This document shows positions 39,491-51,728 of a DNA stretch of 64,000 nt, piece by piece (within the stretch, counting starts at the first letter, position 1; each line of letters starts with the position of its first letter). The DNA lies in assembly GCA_036571765.1 (NCBI GenBank), contig BROE01000003.1, positions 5,100,104 to 5,164,103 of the forward strand, read 5' to 3'. Source of the DNA: Plecoglossus altivelis. Its lineage: Eukaryota > Chordata > Actinopteri > Osmeriformes > Plecoglossidae. Made by a program: the position numbers and the translations under genes. Under the pieces are notes generated by a model, which saw only the letters and a program-made list of their open reading frames with translations, did no database searches and was not told the DNA's origin.

Positions 39491-40997
39491 GTCTATCTAC
39501 ACTGAATAGGCCTGTTTGTACCCAAGTCTATGACATATGACATCTGGTGGGATCATCGAGGGGTTGTTCCATTCAGAGTCAAATCGATCAGAGCCGTCCA
39601 CCACAGAAGGTTATCTCTGTGTTGCCGTGGCGATGGCAGATCCCAGCTGACGAGCTCCTGAGCGCCTGTGAACCCAGCACTTCCTGGTAATCCCCAGCTG
39701 GCCAATAAGAGGCTTAACTGTCACTGAACTCCACTACGCCGCTAGCTAGCAAATGCTGCAGCCTAAAGCTAGCTAGTTACTGTGTTCTACATACGGCCTA
39801 CAGTCATCTAGCTAGTTTCTACATGCTTGAAACAGAGCTAGTAAGTATGTCTAAACACACTGTTATCAGCTCATTACTATAACAATTACCTCTGATTTAC
39901 CACCACAGTGGACATGAAGACCTTATGTCTCAGATCAGGGTGTAACAGTCACAATCTCTATGACCTTTTACAGTGTAGCTGTTGTCTTTACAACACAACA
40001 TTGAGATATGATTAATGTGCGATCTTGTTAGAGGTGTTGATTGGGAAAACGCAGGTCTCAAGTTCCACGCTGTGTCAGTATACAGGCCTGTCTTTCTCTT
40101 CTCCCCTGCATTCTAACTGCGTTCATCTCTGTGTGGTCGAACTGGTTTAGACAGCCAGCTGGAGCACACGGTTGAATCACATCCATCGTCTCCTAGTACA
40201 CACACACACACGCACTAGTTCCCCCTCCTCTTCTCATACTCTCACTTATCTCTTACTCTATCATCCTCTCTTTAGTCTTACTGTCAGAGGAAAAACTGAC
40301 CCTAATCTCCCGGATTATCAAAAGGTTGTACCTGCAAGGTGGGGGTCTCTGACCCGGACACACACACATACACACACACACTCATACACACACACTCACA
40401 CACACACACGCACACTCATACACACATGGCCACAGCAGCAAGACAACACAAGGTGGATCCGCACAAGGAGATGAATATGGGTCTCTGATTGAATAAACAT
40501 TGGCACAGAGACATGCTTCCTGTTTAGAGGAGAGAGGACACTAAACTATGTCCAGCAGAGGGCCAGTGGATGAGCATCGTGGATGACCATCTACAGTCTT
40601 GTCCTACTGAGGACAGAGGAGAGGAGGAAGGGAAGGGGGGAGGAGGAAGGGGAGGGGGGAGGAGGAAGGGGAGGGGGTAGGAGAAAGGAGGAGATGCCAG
40701 CTTTCCTTGTGAGGTACAAAACACATACCTGTGACTCACTGGCAAACTTTGTCAACACACAAGTGATCAGTCACCAGAGCAGCACAACATCCCGACAGCA
40801 GACACACTGGGATGACTTAAGGCTTGTGTCACTGAGGGTCACGACCTCAGAGAGTGACAGGGTGTTGAGCCCATCTTTCCTACCTCTCTCCATCCTCTCT
40901 TCCTCTGCCTGCCCTCACCTCTCAGGTGACTCACCTGAGGAGACACTAAGCTGCTTATCTGCTGCAGCTGCTCTTCAGCTCGTCCAGCTCCGGCCCC

Positions 40998-42135
40998 TGC
41001 ATGCCCCCCTAGTTACAGCCCCTGCATGCCCCCCTAGTTACAGCCCCTGCATGCCTCCCTATTTACAGCCCCTGCATGCCTCCCTAGTTACAGCCCCTGC
41101 ATGCCTCCCTAGTTACAGCCCCTGCATGCCCCCCTTGTGACAGCCCCTGCATGCCCCCCTAGTTACAGCCCCTNNNNNNNNNNNNNNNNNNNNNNNNNNN
41201 NNNNNNNNNNNNNNNNNNNNNNNNNNNNNNNNNNNNNNNNNNNNNNNNNNNNNNNNNNNNNNNNNNNNNNNNNNNNNNNNNNNNNNNNNNNNNNNNNNNN
41301 NNNNNNNNNNNNNNNNNNNNNNNNNNNNNNNNNNNNNNNNNNNNNNNNNNNNNNNNNNNNNNNNNNNNNNNNNNNNNNNNNNNNNNNNNNNNNNNNNNNN
41401 NNNNNNNNNNNNNNNNNNNNNNNNNNNNNNNNNNNNNNNNNNNNNNNNNNNNNNNNNNNNNNNNNNNNNNNNNNNNNNNNNNNNNNNNNNNNNNNNNNNN
41501 NNNNNNNNNNNNNNNNNNNNNNNNNNNNNNNNNNNNNNNNNNNNNNNNNNNNNNNNNNNNNNNNNNNNNNNNNNNNNNNNNNNNNNNNNNNNNNNNNNNN
41601 NNNNNNNNNNNNNNNNNNNNNNNNNNNNNNNNNNNNNNNNNNNNNNNNNNNNNNNNNNNNNNNNNNNNNNNNNNNNNNNNNNNNNNNNNNNNNNNNNNNN
41701 NNNNNNNNNNNNNNNNNNNNNNNNNNNNNNNNNNNNNNNNNNNNNNNNNNNNNNNNNNNNNNNNNNNNNNNNNNNNNNNNNNNNNNNNNNNNNNNNNNNN
41801 NNNNNNNNNNNNNNNNNNNNNNNNNNNNNNNNNNNNNNNNNNNNNNNNNNNNNNNNNNNNNNNNNNNNNNNNNNNNNNNNNNNNNNNNNNNNNNNNNNNN
41901 NNNNNNNNNNNNNNNNNNNNNNNNNNNNNNNNNNNNNNNNNNNNNNNNNNNNNNNNNNNNNNNNNNNNNNNNNNNNNNNNNNNNNNNNNNNNNNNNNNNN
42001 NNNNNNNNNNNNNNNNNNNNNNNNNNNNNNNNNNNNNNNNNNNNNNNNNNNNNNNNNNNNNNNNNNNNNNNNNNNNNNNNNNNNNNNNNNNNNNNNNNNN
42101 NCATGCCCCCCTAGTTACAGCCCCTACCTGCGCTA
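40998..42135. repeat. 25-bp minisatellite interrupted by the assembly gap
   Basis: Copies of CAGCCCCTGCATGCCCCCCT plus AGTTA run from 40998 to 41173 and again from 42102 to 42125, with the N run between. The gap therefore lies inside the array, and the true array length is unknown. Confidence 0.9.
41174..42101. other. assembly gap (928 N)
   Basis: A run of N flanked on both sides by the same 25-bp repeat, so an array collapse or an unclosed repeat is the likely cause. Nothing can be said about its content. Confidence 1.
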
Positions 42136-42179
42136 CAGGCAATAGCCCCTACCTGCCCTCTTCCCAGCCTGGGTCTAGC

Positions 42180-42302
42180 TACAGCCTCTACTTGCCCTCC
42201 AGGTAACAGCCCCTACCTGCCCTCCAGGCAACAGCCCCTACCTGCCCTCCAGGTAACAGCCCCTACCTGCCCTCTAAGCAACAGCCCCTACCTGCCCTCT
42301 TC
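42180..42302. repeat. 25-bp repeat (CCCCTACCTGCCCTCCAGGCAACAG)
   Basis: Five tandem copies alternating between CCAGGTAACAG, CCAGGCAACAG and CTAAGCAACAG endings. The unit is related to the CAGCCCCTGCATG array to its left, of which it may be a diverged end. Confidence 0.85.
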
Positions 42303-43106
42303 ATTCCAATAAGACCCACAGAGCAGTGAAGAGAGCTGGCAATGCCGATGCTATCCTTGTCGGTGTGTGTGCAAGTGTGTGCGCGCGGGTGTGTGTGCGA
42401 GAGTGTGCGCGCGGGTGTGTCCTAACGGTGTTCTGTCAGAGTGAGTCACCCAGAGCAGCTGCTTGGTAATAACCGACGTCTACAACAGTGTAATGATACA
42501 GTCAACTTTTGCTCTCCTGACACACAAAAACACACACACTCGCAATCCAATATACACGTACAAACAACCCCAGCTTGCTGGTAAATCACAGAAGGACTCG
42601 CTGGATCTGATTCAGGCCTACTCCTAATGCTACTGCTCTATCAGACAGCTTCGGATTGCCAGGTGTCCAATAAAACCTCACCCATGCCACTGTATTTATG
42701 TTCCTGTTTGGCTGACCAGATCTACTCTGCAGACCAAAGGTTATAATTCCAGTCACTGAAAAGACTGGTGAGATTCCGACCAGTTCAACAGGGTTAACGA
42801 TAGGGTAAACCAAGGGTAGACTAAGGGGTAAGATTACATAGATTAGTTGTTGAGACCTACAGTAGCCGTGGTGTGTAAAACAGTTCTCACATACATGTCT
42901 ATGATGTCATAACGTCATGCTGGCCCATGATTGCTTGACCATTGAGTTGAATTACAAGTTTATAGTTCAAGATAGGAAGGAAATCAAATGAGGAAAAAAA
43001 TGGATTATTACCCAAGTACTGTACCATACAAGAGTAACAGCCCTAAACAACACAGAAGAAAACTGCACAAGAAAGCCAACTTCATATCAACACAACACTT
43101 TCAATT

Positions 43107-43108
<2 letters not shown>

Positions 43109-43166
<58 letters not shown>
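43109..43166. repeat. GT microsatellite
   Basis: A pure (GT)29 tract. A long imperfect TG-rich stretch with GTGTCTGTGAGC-type units continues at 43340-43800 and opens spurious Cys/Val and His/Thr frames. Confidence 0.95.
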
Positions 43167-43167
<1 letters not shown>

Positions 43168-43339
43168 AGAGCGATGGCAGTTAATTGACTGTTTGTCCAG
43201 CTCCAGGAACTCCAGACATCCACAGGAAGTCGTTAAGCTGGGAGGCCCGTGGCGGTCAGGACCAGAGAGCATGCTGGGAGAAGAATGTCAGGCCAGTTGC
43301 CCCCTACAGAGCCTGGCAGGCCAGAGGTCCCTTTACAGT

Positions 43340-43800
43340 CAGACGTGTGCGTGTGTCTGTATGTATGTGTGTGTGTGTGCGTGTTTCCGTTTGTGTGTGT
43401 GTGCCTGAGCGTGTGTGCATGCATGTGCTTGTGTGTGCATGTGGGTGTGTTTGCGACCGTGTGTATGTTTGTGTGTGTGTGTCTGTGAGCATGTGTATTT
43501 TTGTGTGTCTGTGAGCGCATGTATGTGTGTCTTTTTGTCTGTTTGTGTGCGTGTGTCTGTGTGTATGTGTGTCTGTGAACGTGTGTGTGTCTGTAAGCAC
43601 GTGTATGTGTGTGTGTTTGTGAGCGCATGCATGTGTGCGTGTGTTTGTATGTCTGTATGTGTATGTGTGTTTGTATGTGTGTCTGAGCGCGTGTACGTGT
43701 CTGTATGTGTGTCTGAGCGCGTGTGCATGTCTGTGTGTGTGTCTGTGTGTGTGTCTGTGTGTGTGTCTGTGTGTGTGTGCGTCTGCGTCTGTGTGCGAGT
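43340..43800. repeat. imperfect TG-rich repeat
   Basis: GTGTGT interspersed with CTGTGAGC, CTGTATGT and CTGAGCGCGTG blocks. It is alternating purine-pyrimidine almost throughout, so a potential Z-DNA-forming segment. Confidence 0.85.
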
Positions 43801-44674
43801 ACTCTTGGCATGGTTTCTCGTTACAGAGTCCCAGTCAACAGAAAACAGGTGCGAGTCTCTGCACTGGAACCGCAGTCGTCTTCTCCCTGTGATCTCAGTA
43901 TCTGCGGGGTGTCCCACTCTCTCCCCTCTATGGGCTGAGGCCAGTGTGTGCTGTGTACAGGAACAAGCCAACTAAACGACATGGCTAAACCATCGTGCTG
44001 TTCACAACACAAACATATGTCTGTATGCGTATGTGCACGAGAGTCAGAGGGAAATAGAGAAATACAGAAAGAGAGGAAGACGTGGACAGAGAGAGAGAGA
44101 GAGGGTGAGGGAGAACTGCAATGGAAATATAAAGACAGCGAGAGAAAGGTGGAACTGCTTTTGAATACAAAGAGAGAGAGAGAGAGGGAGAGAGAGAGAG
44201 AGAGAGAGAGTCTACTCTCTATGCGTATCTCTTTCCATATGATAGTAGCTGACGGCTGGATCATTAGCTGAATCGGGTCGTCTGACATCGCCCTGCTCTC
44301 AGAACAAACAATGAGCAGATTGTGCCACCCTGGCCCCTGGCCGCAACGCATGGTGCTGGGACAGGTTCCCACACTCTGCAGGGGTCTGCGTGGAGCGGTC
44401 CGATCTGCGGTTCCGAACACCCAGCTACCTAAACCACTCCGGCGCCCCGCGCCCCAGGGTGGCAGTGAGTACGGAGATAGGTGAAGAGTCTTGATTGGTC
44501 GTATGTTCGAGAATGTAGAACAAAACGCACCTTCGACTATGTAATAACAAGAGCGGGATATACCTCATGAATGACTTCAAACTGGAATCCCTACGAACGA
44601 TCTCTCACCGATATCATTTCTAAGCGAATCTACTTACTTTTTGTGGCTCAGAGATATATAAACAGAGAGAGGAG

Positions 44675-44711
<37 letters not shown>

Positions 44712-44723
44712 AGAGAGAGACGA

Positions 44724-44754
<31 letters not shown>

Positions 44755-46101
44755 GGAAGGGGGTGCGCGAGGGGGGGCAAGGGTTGCATTCCCCTCTAGA
44801 ATGTAAAAAAAAGTCAACAGAGGGATTAGAATGTAGGGATTAACCCGCGAGGACACTGGCCACAGGACCTGACAGGCCGACACAGGGAAATGAGAAATGT
44901 TCAATCACGTTACTGGAAACGCTAGTCACTGTTTAGCTGTTTATAACATTGATAAACGCACTAGTGACAATAACAATATCAATTCAAATCTCTGGCGAAC
45001 CGTCAGCAACACCACACGGAGCAACTGAATCAGAGCGCGCTGCACTGCTTGCCTGTTCAGAAACCCTCAATACACACATAAAAAAACACGAGCTTCTTTC
45101 CCGCGGCTCGTGTTATTAATACCCGTGGATGCCCGGTATTTCTCTCGCATTCATTTCACTATCAGACAAAGCCGTGCTTGCAGACAACGCTGTCTTTGTC
45201 ACCGTGAAGCGGCGAAATTGCCTATACCGAATCTTCCGCCGGTTTCTAGATCACCGTTAAGTACTGTTCGGTCGGTCACACTCGTTTCCAATCCACTAAT
45301 ATCGGCTAACATCTAATATCGCTTCATGAGTGAAGCAGCATTCAGAAACTAAGACTACAAACTGCAGACAGTGATGGTGCACAGATCAAGTGGTCCCTGA
45401 GCATCACAATGTATAACAATTCATATGTTAGGTTTGAAATCACCGGGGTTTAACATTTTACACATATAAACATTACAGCCTACTTGAAACAGAGTTAACT
45501 AAAAGACGAGCCGTCCTACGTACATGACTGCTGTAGGAGTCTGTCCCAGACGAGGTCAGTGAATCACTCCAAATATTCAAATCGCAGTTCCGGTTGTGAT
45601 TGTCTCAAGAATATGGGCGCCGTCTAATTCCGTGTGCTCATCTTCTCTAAGAAATTAAACTAATGCGTCCGAAACGTATTTAATATCGCCCGGCTTCGCC
45701 TGTTCATTTGTCCTCTGGTTCTCCCGAGTGTCACTTTCTCCCTCTAGTGCATGCGCACGGGGCTGAAGGCTCGGTCCCGTCCTTATCTCAGAAGGGGTGT
45801 GGACAAAACACGAAGGATGAAAAGAACGGCCATGCCGCGCGAGTCCAAGCTCCCTTCGATGTGCTGCTACAGCAACAGGAGAAACACGAGCAACCGAGAA
45901 CAGACCACGCGCCTTAGATTTGTGACTTCCTGAAGTGCCCGTCCCGTCCGACTCGTTTAGAGCGCTCGAGTTTTTCTTCAGCACACACAAACGCACGCGC
46001 GCGCGCGCACGCACGCACACACATACTACTATCATGGAATGGCAGCTCAGCTGTTTGGAATACGTGCATGCGTGCATGTCTGTCTGTCTGTCTGTCTGTG
46101 T

Positions 46102-46146
<45 letters not shown>

Positions 46147-46984
46147 GGGACTAGGAGCTATTTTCTGCCATTTCTCAACCAAACTCAGGGTGAGTGTCTG
46201 TGTGTGGTCCTTAAACTTACAAACGAAGTTACAATCAAGTGAGCAAATCATAATCCAATGTACTTCAATGGTGCTTCTCCTTGGCTCTGAGAGGCTGCTG
46301 CCCTGGCTGTGCCTGTCTGGTGCAGTGAGGCAGGTGAGCAGGTGACTCGATGGTTTGTTTCCTTTCCAACACTTTCTTTGTAATGCTCATCTGCTCCGAC
46401 GGGAGTTTGATTACAGGAAGATGCGAGCTGCACCGTCATGAGGATGTTTAATGAGTGTGTTTAATGAGTGTGTGTGGGAGAAAGAAGCAAGTGATGAGTG
46501 TGCGAGCACGTGTGTTTGTGTGTGGGTTTTCTCTCTCTCACCCTCACACACACATTCTTTCTGGCTCAGTCTCTCCCTTCCACAGTACCTTTTCACTCTC
46601 ACACAAACTCTCTCTCTCTCGCTCTCTCGCTCTCTCCTCTCACACTCAATCTCACATTCATCAGAATAAGTGTGTGTGACAGTGACAAAGGCCCCTTGCC
46701 CCTCCCCGACCACGCCAAGACGACCGACCCCTCTCTCCCAGGGTAGCCATCGCCAAGGCAACAAGGGGTGATGTCATGCGTTGGTGGAGAGAGTGCGTCT
46801 GTTCAACCTCCTGCCTGCCTGTGTGGGAGAGATAGTGCCAAGACTGGACACACACACACACACACCAATAGAACTTTGCCTGTCACTTACAATACCCCTA
46901 AATACCCCTCCACCCCCTGCACCCTCCATTGAGAACCTCCAGGCCATTCAGCATCTCTCTGAATGCCTGGAATCACAGCCCCTC

Positions 46985-47420
46985 CAAACAGCCCTTCCCC
47001 CCCCCCCAGCAGCCCCCCCCCCCCCAGCAGCCCTGCCCCCCCAGCAGCCCTGCCCCCCAGCAGCCCTGTCCCCCCAGCAGCCCCCTCCCAGTAGCCCCCC
47101 CCCAGCAGCCCTGTCCCCCTCCTCCCAGCTGCCCTAGCTCCCCCCCAGCTGCCCTGTCCCCCCCCTCAGTCAGCCCCTGTCCCCCCCAGCAGCCAGCAGC
47201 CTGTCCCCCTCCTCCCAGTAGACCTGTCCCAGTGCTGCCTTTGTCCCCTTCCAGAGCCCCTGTCTCCTTTCCTCCGACAGCTAGCAATGTGCCCCCCCTC
47301 CCCGTAGCCCTGTCCCCCAAGCTGCCTTGTTCCCCTCGCTCCAGCAGATCCTCCCTCCTCTCAGCAGCCTGCTCCCTCCTCCCGCAGTAGCCTTCCTGTA
47401 TCCCCCCAGTGCCTTGTCCC
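46985..47420. repeat. C-rich repeat (CAGCAGCCCTGTCCCCCC)
   Basis: Degenerate units of about 16-20 bp built on CCCCCAGCAGCCCTG, becoming CCCCCAGCTGCCCTG and then unrelated C-rich sequence at the right. Runs of C up to 10 bp occur. Confidence 0.85.
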
Positions 47421-47784
47421 CCCAGATTGCAGCTGATCCCCCAGTCGCTCTGTCCCTCCCTACTTCTCCAGAATCGATCCCATCTCCCTCTGCCAGTGTC
47501 CTTACATATCTGTATGTTACTTTATGCAGCACTTGGTGTTCAAGCGTATTTTTAATTAGCGCTTGTATAGTTGTTGCATTATCAACCCCCCACAACACAC
47601 ACACACACACACACACTAGCAACACCCCCCCTCCCAGGTCAGGATGTGGGGTTGACCCAATGTTGGAGCTGAGCCCTGCTGATGCTGGCAGTCCTGGTTC
47701 TGACCCCCTGGTCCTGCCTCCAGCCTGCTGCTGGAATCTGGCCTAAGCTGCTTCTCTCTGCCTGCTGGCCTGGAGATGACCCTC

Positions 47785-48230
47785 CATCACCCCTCCAGCT
47801 GAGAGGGTCACTTCTTCCAGCTCTACTGGGACTCTACTGCTGCATTTTACTGGAACTCTACTGCTGCACTCTACTGAAACTCTACTGCTGCATTCTACTG
47901 GGACTCTACTGTTGCTCTCTACTGTTGCACTCTATTAGGACTCTACTGAAATTCTACTAGGACTCTACTGCTGCACTCTACTGGGACTCTACTGCTACAC
48001 TCTACTGGGACTCTACTGATGCACTCTACTAGGACTACTGCTACACTCTACTGGGACTCTACTGATGCACTCTACTAGGACTCTACTGATGCACTCTACT
48101 GAAACTCTACTGCTGCATTCTACTAGGACTCTACTGTTGCTCTCTACTATGACTCTACTGCTACACTCTACTAGGACTCTGCTGTTGCACTCCACTGGGA
48201 CTCTACTGCTGCGTTCTGTTCTCTCCTGGT
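47785..48230. repeat. 24-bp minisatellite (ACTCTACTGGGACTCTACTGCTGC)
   Basis: About 18 imperfect copies. The basic 12-bp half-unit ACTCTACTG(G/C) alternates between GGGACT and CTGCTGC endings. Confidence 0.92.
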
Positions 48231-48432
48231 GGTACTGCTGCTAACCCGTGACCCTCCAGCAGTCCAGCAGCAGACTGCAGCCTATAACTCTCTCTCTCTG
48301 TCTCTGTCTCTCATTCTCTTGCTCTAATCTAAGCCATCCCCCTGTCTACTCCACTGCACTGCAGGGCTTTATGCTGGAAAAACAATTACAGTTCAGACAC
48401 TGACGCAATTAAAGCAAGATTTCAGAAGTATG

Positions 48433-48434
<2 letters not shown>

Positions 48435-48511
<77 letters not shown>

Positions 48512-48516
48512 GTGTT
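48435..48516. repeat. long GT microsatellite
   Basis: About 40 GT units with a single C interruption near the right end; one of the longest pure dinucleotide tracts in the window. Confidence 0.95.
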
Positions 48517-49012
48517 TCGTTCCAGGAGCCAGGGTTAAAGTGTAAAGTAGGCCAGGAAGACTGGATGGGGGGTGGGGGGCTGAAGGAGATGAATGAGATG
48601 TCTGACTGACTGGAAGGATGCAGACACATGGAGATGTTCATTCATAAATACTGTATTTCATCTTTCTGTCTCCCCTCCCCCTGAGTGTATGTGTATGCAT
48701 TTGTGAACATGTGTGTGTTCCTCTCAAGGTAGCAGACCTAGATATAATGGGTCACTCTCGTAAACCCAGACTGTTCTAAAATACTATAACATCGTCGTCT
48801 CTACGACATCCGACACCTGAACGTTGCCCGGTCCTGTGTCCTGAGCGTGGCTGCTTCTACCAGGCCACCTTCTGACCCCTGACCCCCAAAGTTTAGGACC
48901 CCGCCTGGGGGTCCCCGAGGAGCTGTAGGACCATTTGGGCTGGGTAGATGAGTTCTTTGATCTGCATTGAACAAACGCACCCTCACCCCCCTCCCTCTCC
49001 CTCTCCCTCTCC

Positions 49013-49047
<35 letters not shown>

Positions 49048-49254
49048 TCTCTCGGGGTATCCAGCATGTGTAACAGCTCAGCCAGCCCTCCCTCATCGCA
49101 GAACCAGTGTCCCACAGGAGCAGGGGCGGGGCGCCAAAACCATGAATGTATTTATAAACACACTCTCTCTCTCTGCTCCTCCTTCCTCTTTGATTCATTT
49201 CCTGTCAGAAGAGGAGGAAAACATGGGAGTTGGCAGAGAAAGAGAGGAGTGAGA

Positions 49255-49257
<3 letters not shown>

Positions 49258-49315
<58 letters not shown>
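49258..49315. repeat. GA microsatellite
   Basis: A pure (GA)n of about 28 units with GA-rich flanks. A CTCACT/CTCCCT hexamer run lies at 48990-49055. Confidence 0.95.
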
Positions 49316-49319
<4 letters not shown>

Positions 49320-50056
49320 AGAGGGAAAGTGTGTTGTGGGGAGACAGAGTCAGGACTGGTGGCGGGGACAGAGACAGGGGTCAGGAAGAGAGCAATGTTG
49401 TTTTCTTCCCGGCAACAGACGGGTTCTGTTTACGTTGCGTAAACTCATCTGAGAAGACGTGCTGGAAGCAAACGTTCTTAAGGAGAGAGGGGGAGAGGAG
49501 GAGAGAGGGAAAGATGGAAAGAGAGAGGGAGGGACACAGACACAGACACAGAGGAAAGCAGGAAGACGTAGAAAATCAAAGTTACATAAGGTGTCATTAG
49601 CTATGCATTGACCTTGGACATAACTGGCACTCACACTAACAGAACATCCACTTAAACGTCCACTAGCGCAGGCTGATGCCCATGAGTGAGCAAACAGTCA
49701 CACACACACACACTTGACCTCTGGGTTTGCACAGCACCACCTGTTAGCTCCATCTGCAGTGCCGTCTATGCCTAAAACACACCCTCTCTCTGACCACACC
49801 GAAACCCACTCTCTCCGGCTGCTCCCGTCCTTTGGCCCTGGTTGGTCCTCGTCTGCGTTGTCCCTCTCCACAGCCTCACCCCGGCTCATGCTGGGCCTGG
49901 GAGGAAGGAGGAGGGGTCGGGTTCTTGAGGCCTGAGGCCCCACTGGTAGACGACACTCCACCGTTTAGTTCCAGGAGACTGGATGTTGGGTAACAATCGC
50001 TAACTGTATAGCTGACCCACCGCAGGGGGAGAAGGTGAGTGTGGTGTGAAGGAGGG

Positions 50057-50210
50057 AGGGAAGAGGTGAGAGAGGCCGAGGGGAGGAGAGAGAGGCCGAG
50101 GGGAGGAGGGAGAGGCCGAGGGGAGGAGGGAGAGGCCGAGGGGAGGAGGGAGAGGCCGAGGGGAGGAGAGAGAGGCCGAGGGGAGGAGAGAGAGGCCAAG
50201 GGGGTGAGGG
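50057..50210. repeat. 20-bp minisatellite (GAGGCCGAGGGGAGGAGAGA)
   Basis: Seven copies of a 20-bp unit. The third to fifth carry GGAGGGA and the others GAGAGA, a pattern of local homogenisation. Confidence 0.92.
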
Positions 50211-51094
50211 TGTTTGTCCGCCGATGTTTGACAGTTGCTGTATGGACCTGACTGAAGCCATCAGGACCATGACATGACGGCCTACTGGTGGTCTAATCCT
50301 ACCATACGATTCACACAAACCAGAACTGCCCCCCCCTTCCTTCCACTCCTCCTCTGGATAATCCTCCCTCCTCCTCCCCCATTCTTCCCCACGCCCTCGT
50401 CCTTTGCATGCAGCCATTAGACCAGGGTGGGACCGTATGTTTCAGGACTGATCTTCCGATTAACACACGCACGCGCGTGCGCGCACGCACACACGCACAC
50501 ACGCGCACACACGCACACACACACACAAATGTATGCATTACACTTACACGGGCACTACACTCAGTCATACAAACATCCACACTTCGACAATCTCATAGGC
50601 TCACACATACAGCAATTACCCGAACTAAAGCATAGGAGAGATAATGTTAGAGGACCTGGTATTTTTCCACTGCACCCCTTGTCCCTGTCTCTGTAAGCCT
50701 GGGGGCAGGTCAGTGGTTGTGGTCAGCCCCAGGCCATGTTAGTGTTTAGCATCAGGCCAGAGTCCAGTCTGCCGTCTGGCTCTGGTGCCAGGCCACAGAA
50801 CCAGCCTTTAGCTCCCCTAACAATGGAGATGCTCCAGAACACCTACTCTCTGCCACCACAGCCCTGCTGTCTCACCAGACCAGGCTGCAGTGGTTCATAT
50901 GAGGCTGAACTTACTTTCTATTTCTGTTCGGAGCTGTTCCCCCCCACCAAAACACACGCAAACCCACTGCCACACACACAGCCAAACACACAAACAGACA
51001 CATAGAGATTCCTACACACAGAGAGACACACATACACACCGAGAGACACATGACATAGACACACATACACACATCCCCCTCACACACATGCGCA

Positions 51095-51117
51095 CCCCCC
51101 CCCCCCCCCCCCCCCCC
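51095..51117. repeat. 23-bp poly-C tract
   Basis: An uninterrupted C run within a CA-rich area. The length is technically uncertain. Confidence 0.9.
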
Positions 51118-51139
51118 TTCCCCCACCCCTCCCCACACA

Positions 51140-51350
51140 CACAGCACATGACTGGGTGGCAGAGCCAGCGACAGCAGCTGAGGCAGCAGGAAACGGAGAA
51201 GCAGCACGACAACGCGGCCGGCTGTCAGAACGCTAACTTCCTGCCTCCGCGGCTGCTAGCTAGCTTGCGGCGCCGCGCTTCCTGTTTAAAAGTCAGGCCG
51301 GCCGCCTCCCAGCGCAGGTTCCTCCTTCATCAGGCAGAGCCGCAGAAGTA
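51140..51350. promoter_or_regulatory. CpG-rich island-like segment (candidate regulatory)
   Basis: The segment is locally rich in CpG and GC (GCGGCCGG, TTGCGGCGCCGCGC, GGCCGGCCGC) compared with the CA-repeat surroundings. A GGGGCGGGGGC array lies 330 bp to the right (51680-51728). It has no recognised exon. It could be an alternative first exon, promoter or enhancer of ripor1, but nothing beyond composition supports this. Confidence 0.3.
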
Positions 51351-51679
51351 GCTTCAGCACAGCTCAACCAGATTACAGACACAGCATTGTGTCTGAAGGC
51401 CTCACGGAGGCTAAAGCTGAATAATAAATAATGAAGTGTTATCATGAACAATCGTCATGGGTGGGGTGGAGCAGGGTGGAGTACAAAAGCCTGCAGTGTC
51501 TATGTTATATTTATAGCTACAGTACAAATACTGTGTGCTGGTGTAATACTTTACTGGAGTGCAACATCCCTTGTATCCAAACTACAGCGCAACAATAACA
51601 TCCACGACATGGCATAGTAAAGTGCAGCACAAACACATCAAACAATTCAGTGGGCACAGACGATCGAGGTAGGTGGCGG

Positions 51680-51728
51680 GGGCGGAGTGGGGGCGGGGGC
51701 TGGGGCGGGGGCGGGGGCAGGGGCGGGG
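51680..51728 (+). promoter_or_regulatory. GC-box array / G-quadruplex-prone tract
   Basis: Seven or more overlapping GGGGCGGGG-like motifs, i.e. consensus Sp1 boxes, on the plus strand with short loops. The same G runs meet the pattern for a G-quadruplex. Confidence 0.55.

Noticed and set aside
41137..42142. Apparent reading frames of more than 310 codons on both strands
   Set aside because: They consist almost entirely of N from the assembly gap.
43185..43975. Overlapping Cys/Val-rich and His/Thr-rich frames on both strands
   Set aside because: They are translations of the TG-rich repeat at 43340-43800.
45480..45700. CpG-containing segment with donor-like GTAGGA as an alternative ripor1 first exon
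   Set aside because: The donor is weak, and neither promoter elements nor similarity to the better candidate at 54742 could be found.
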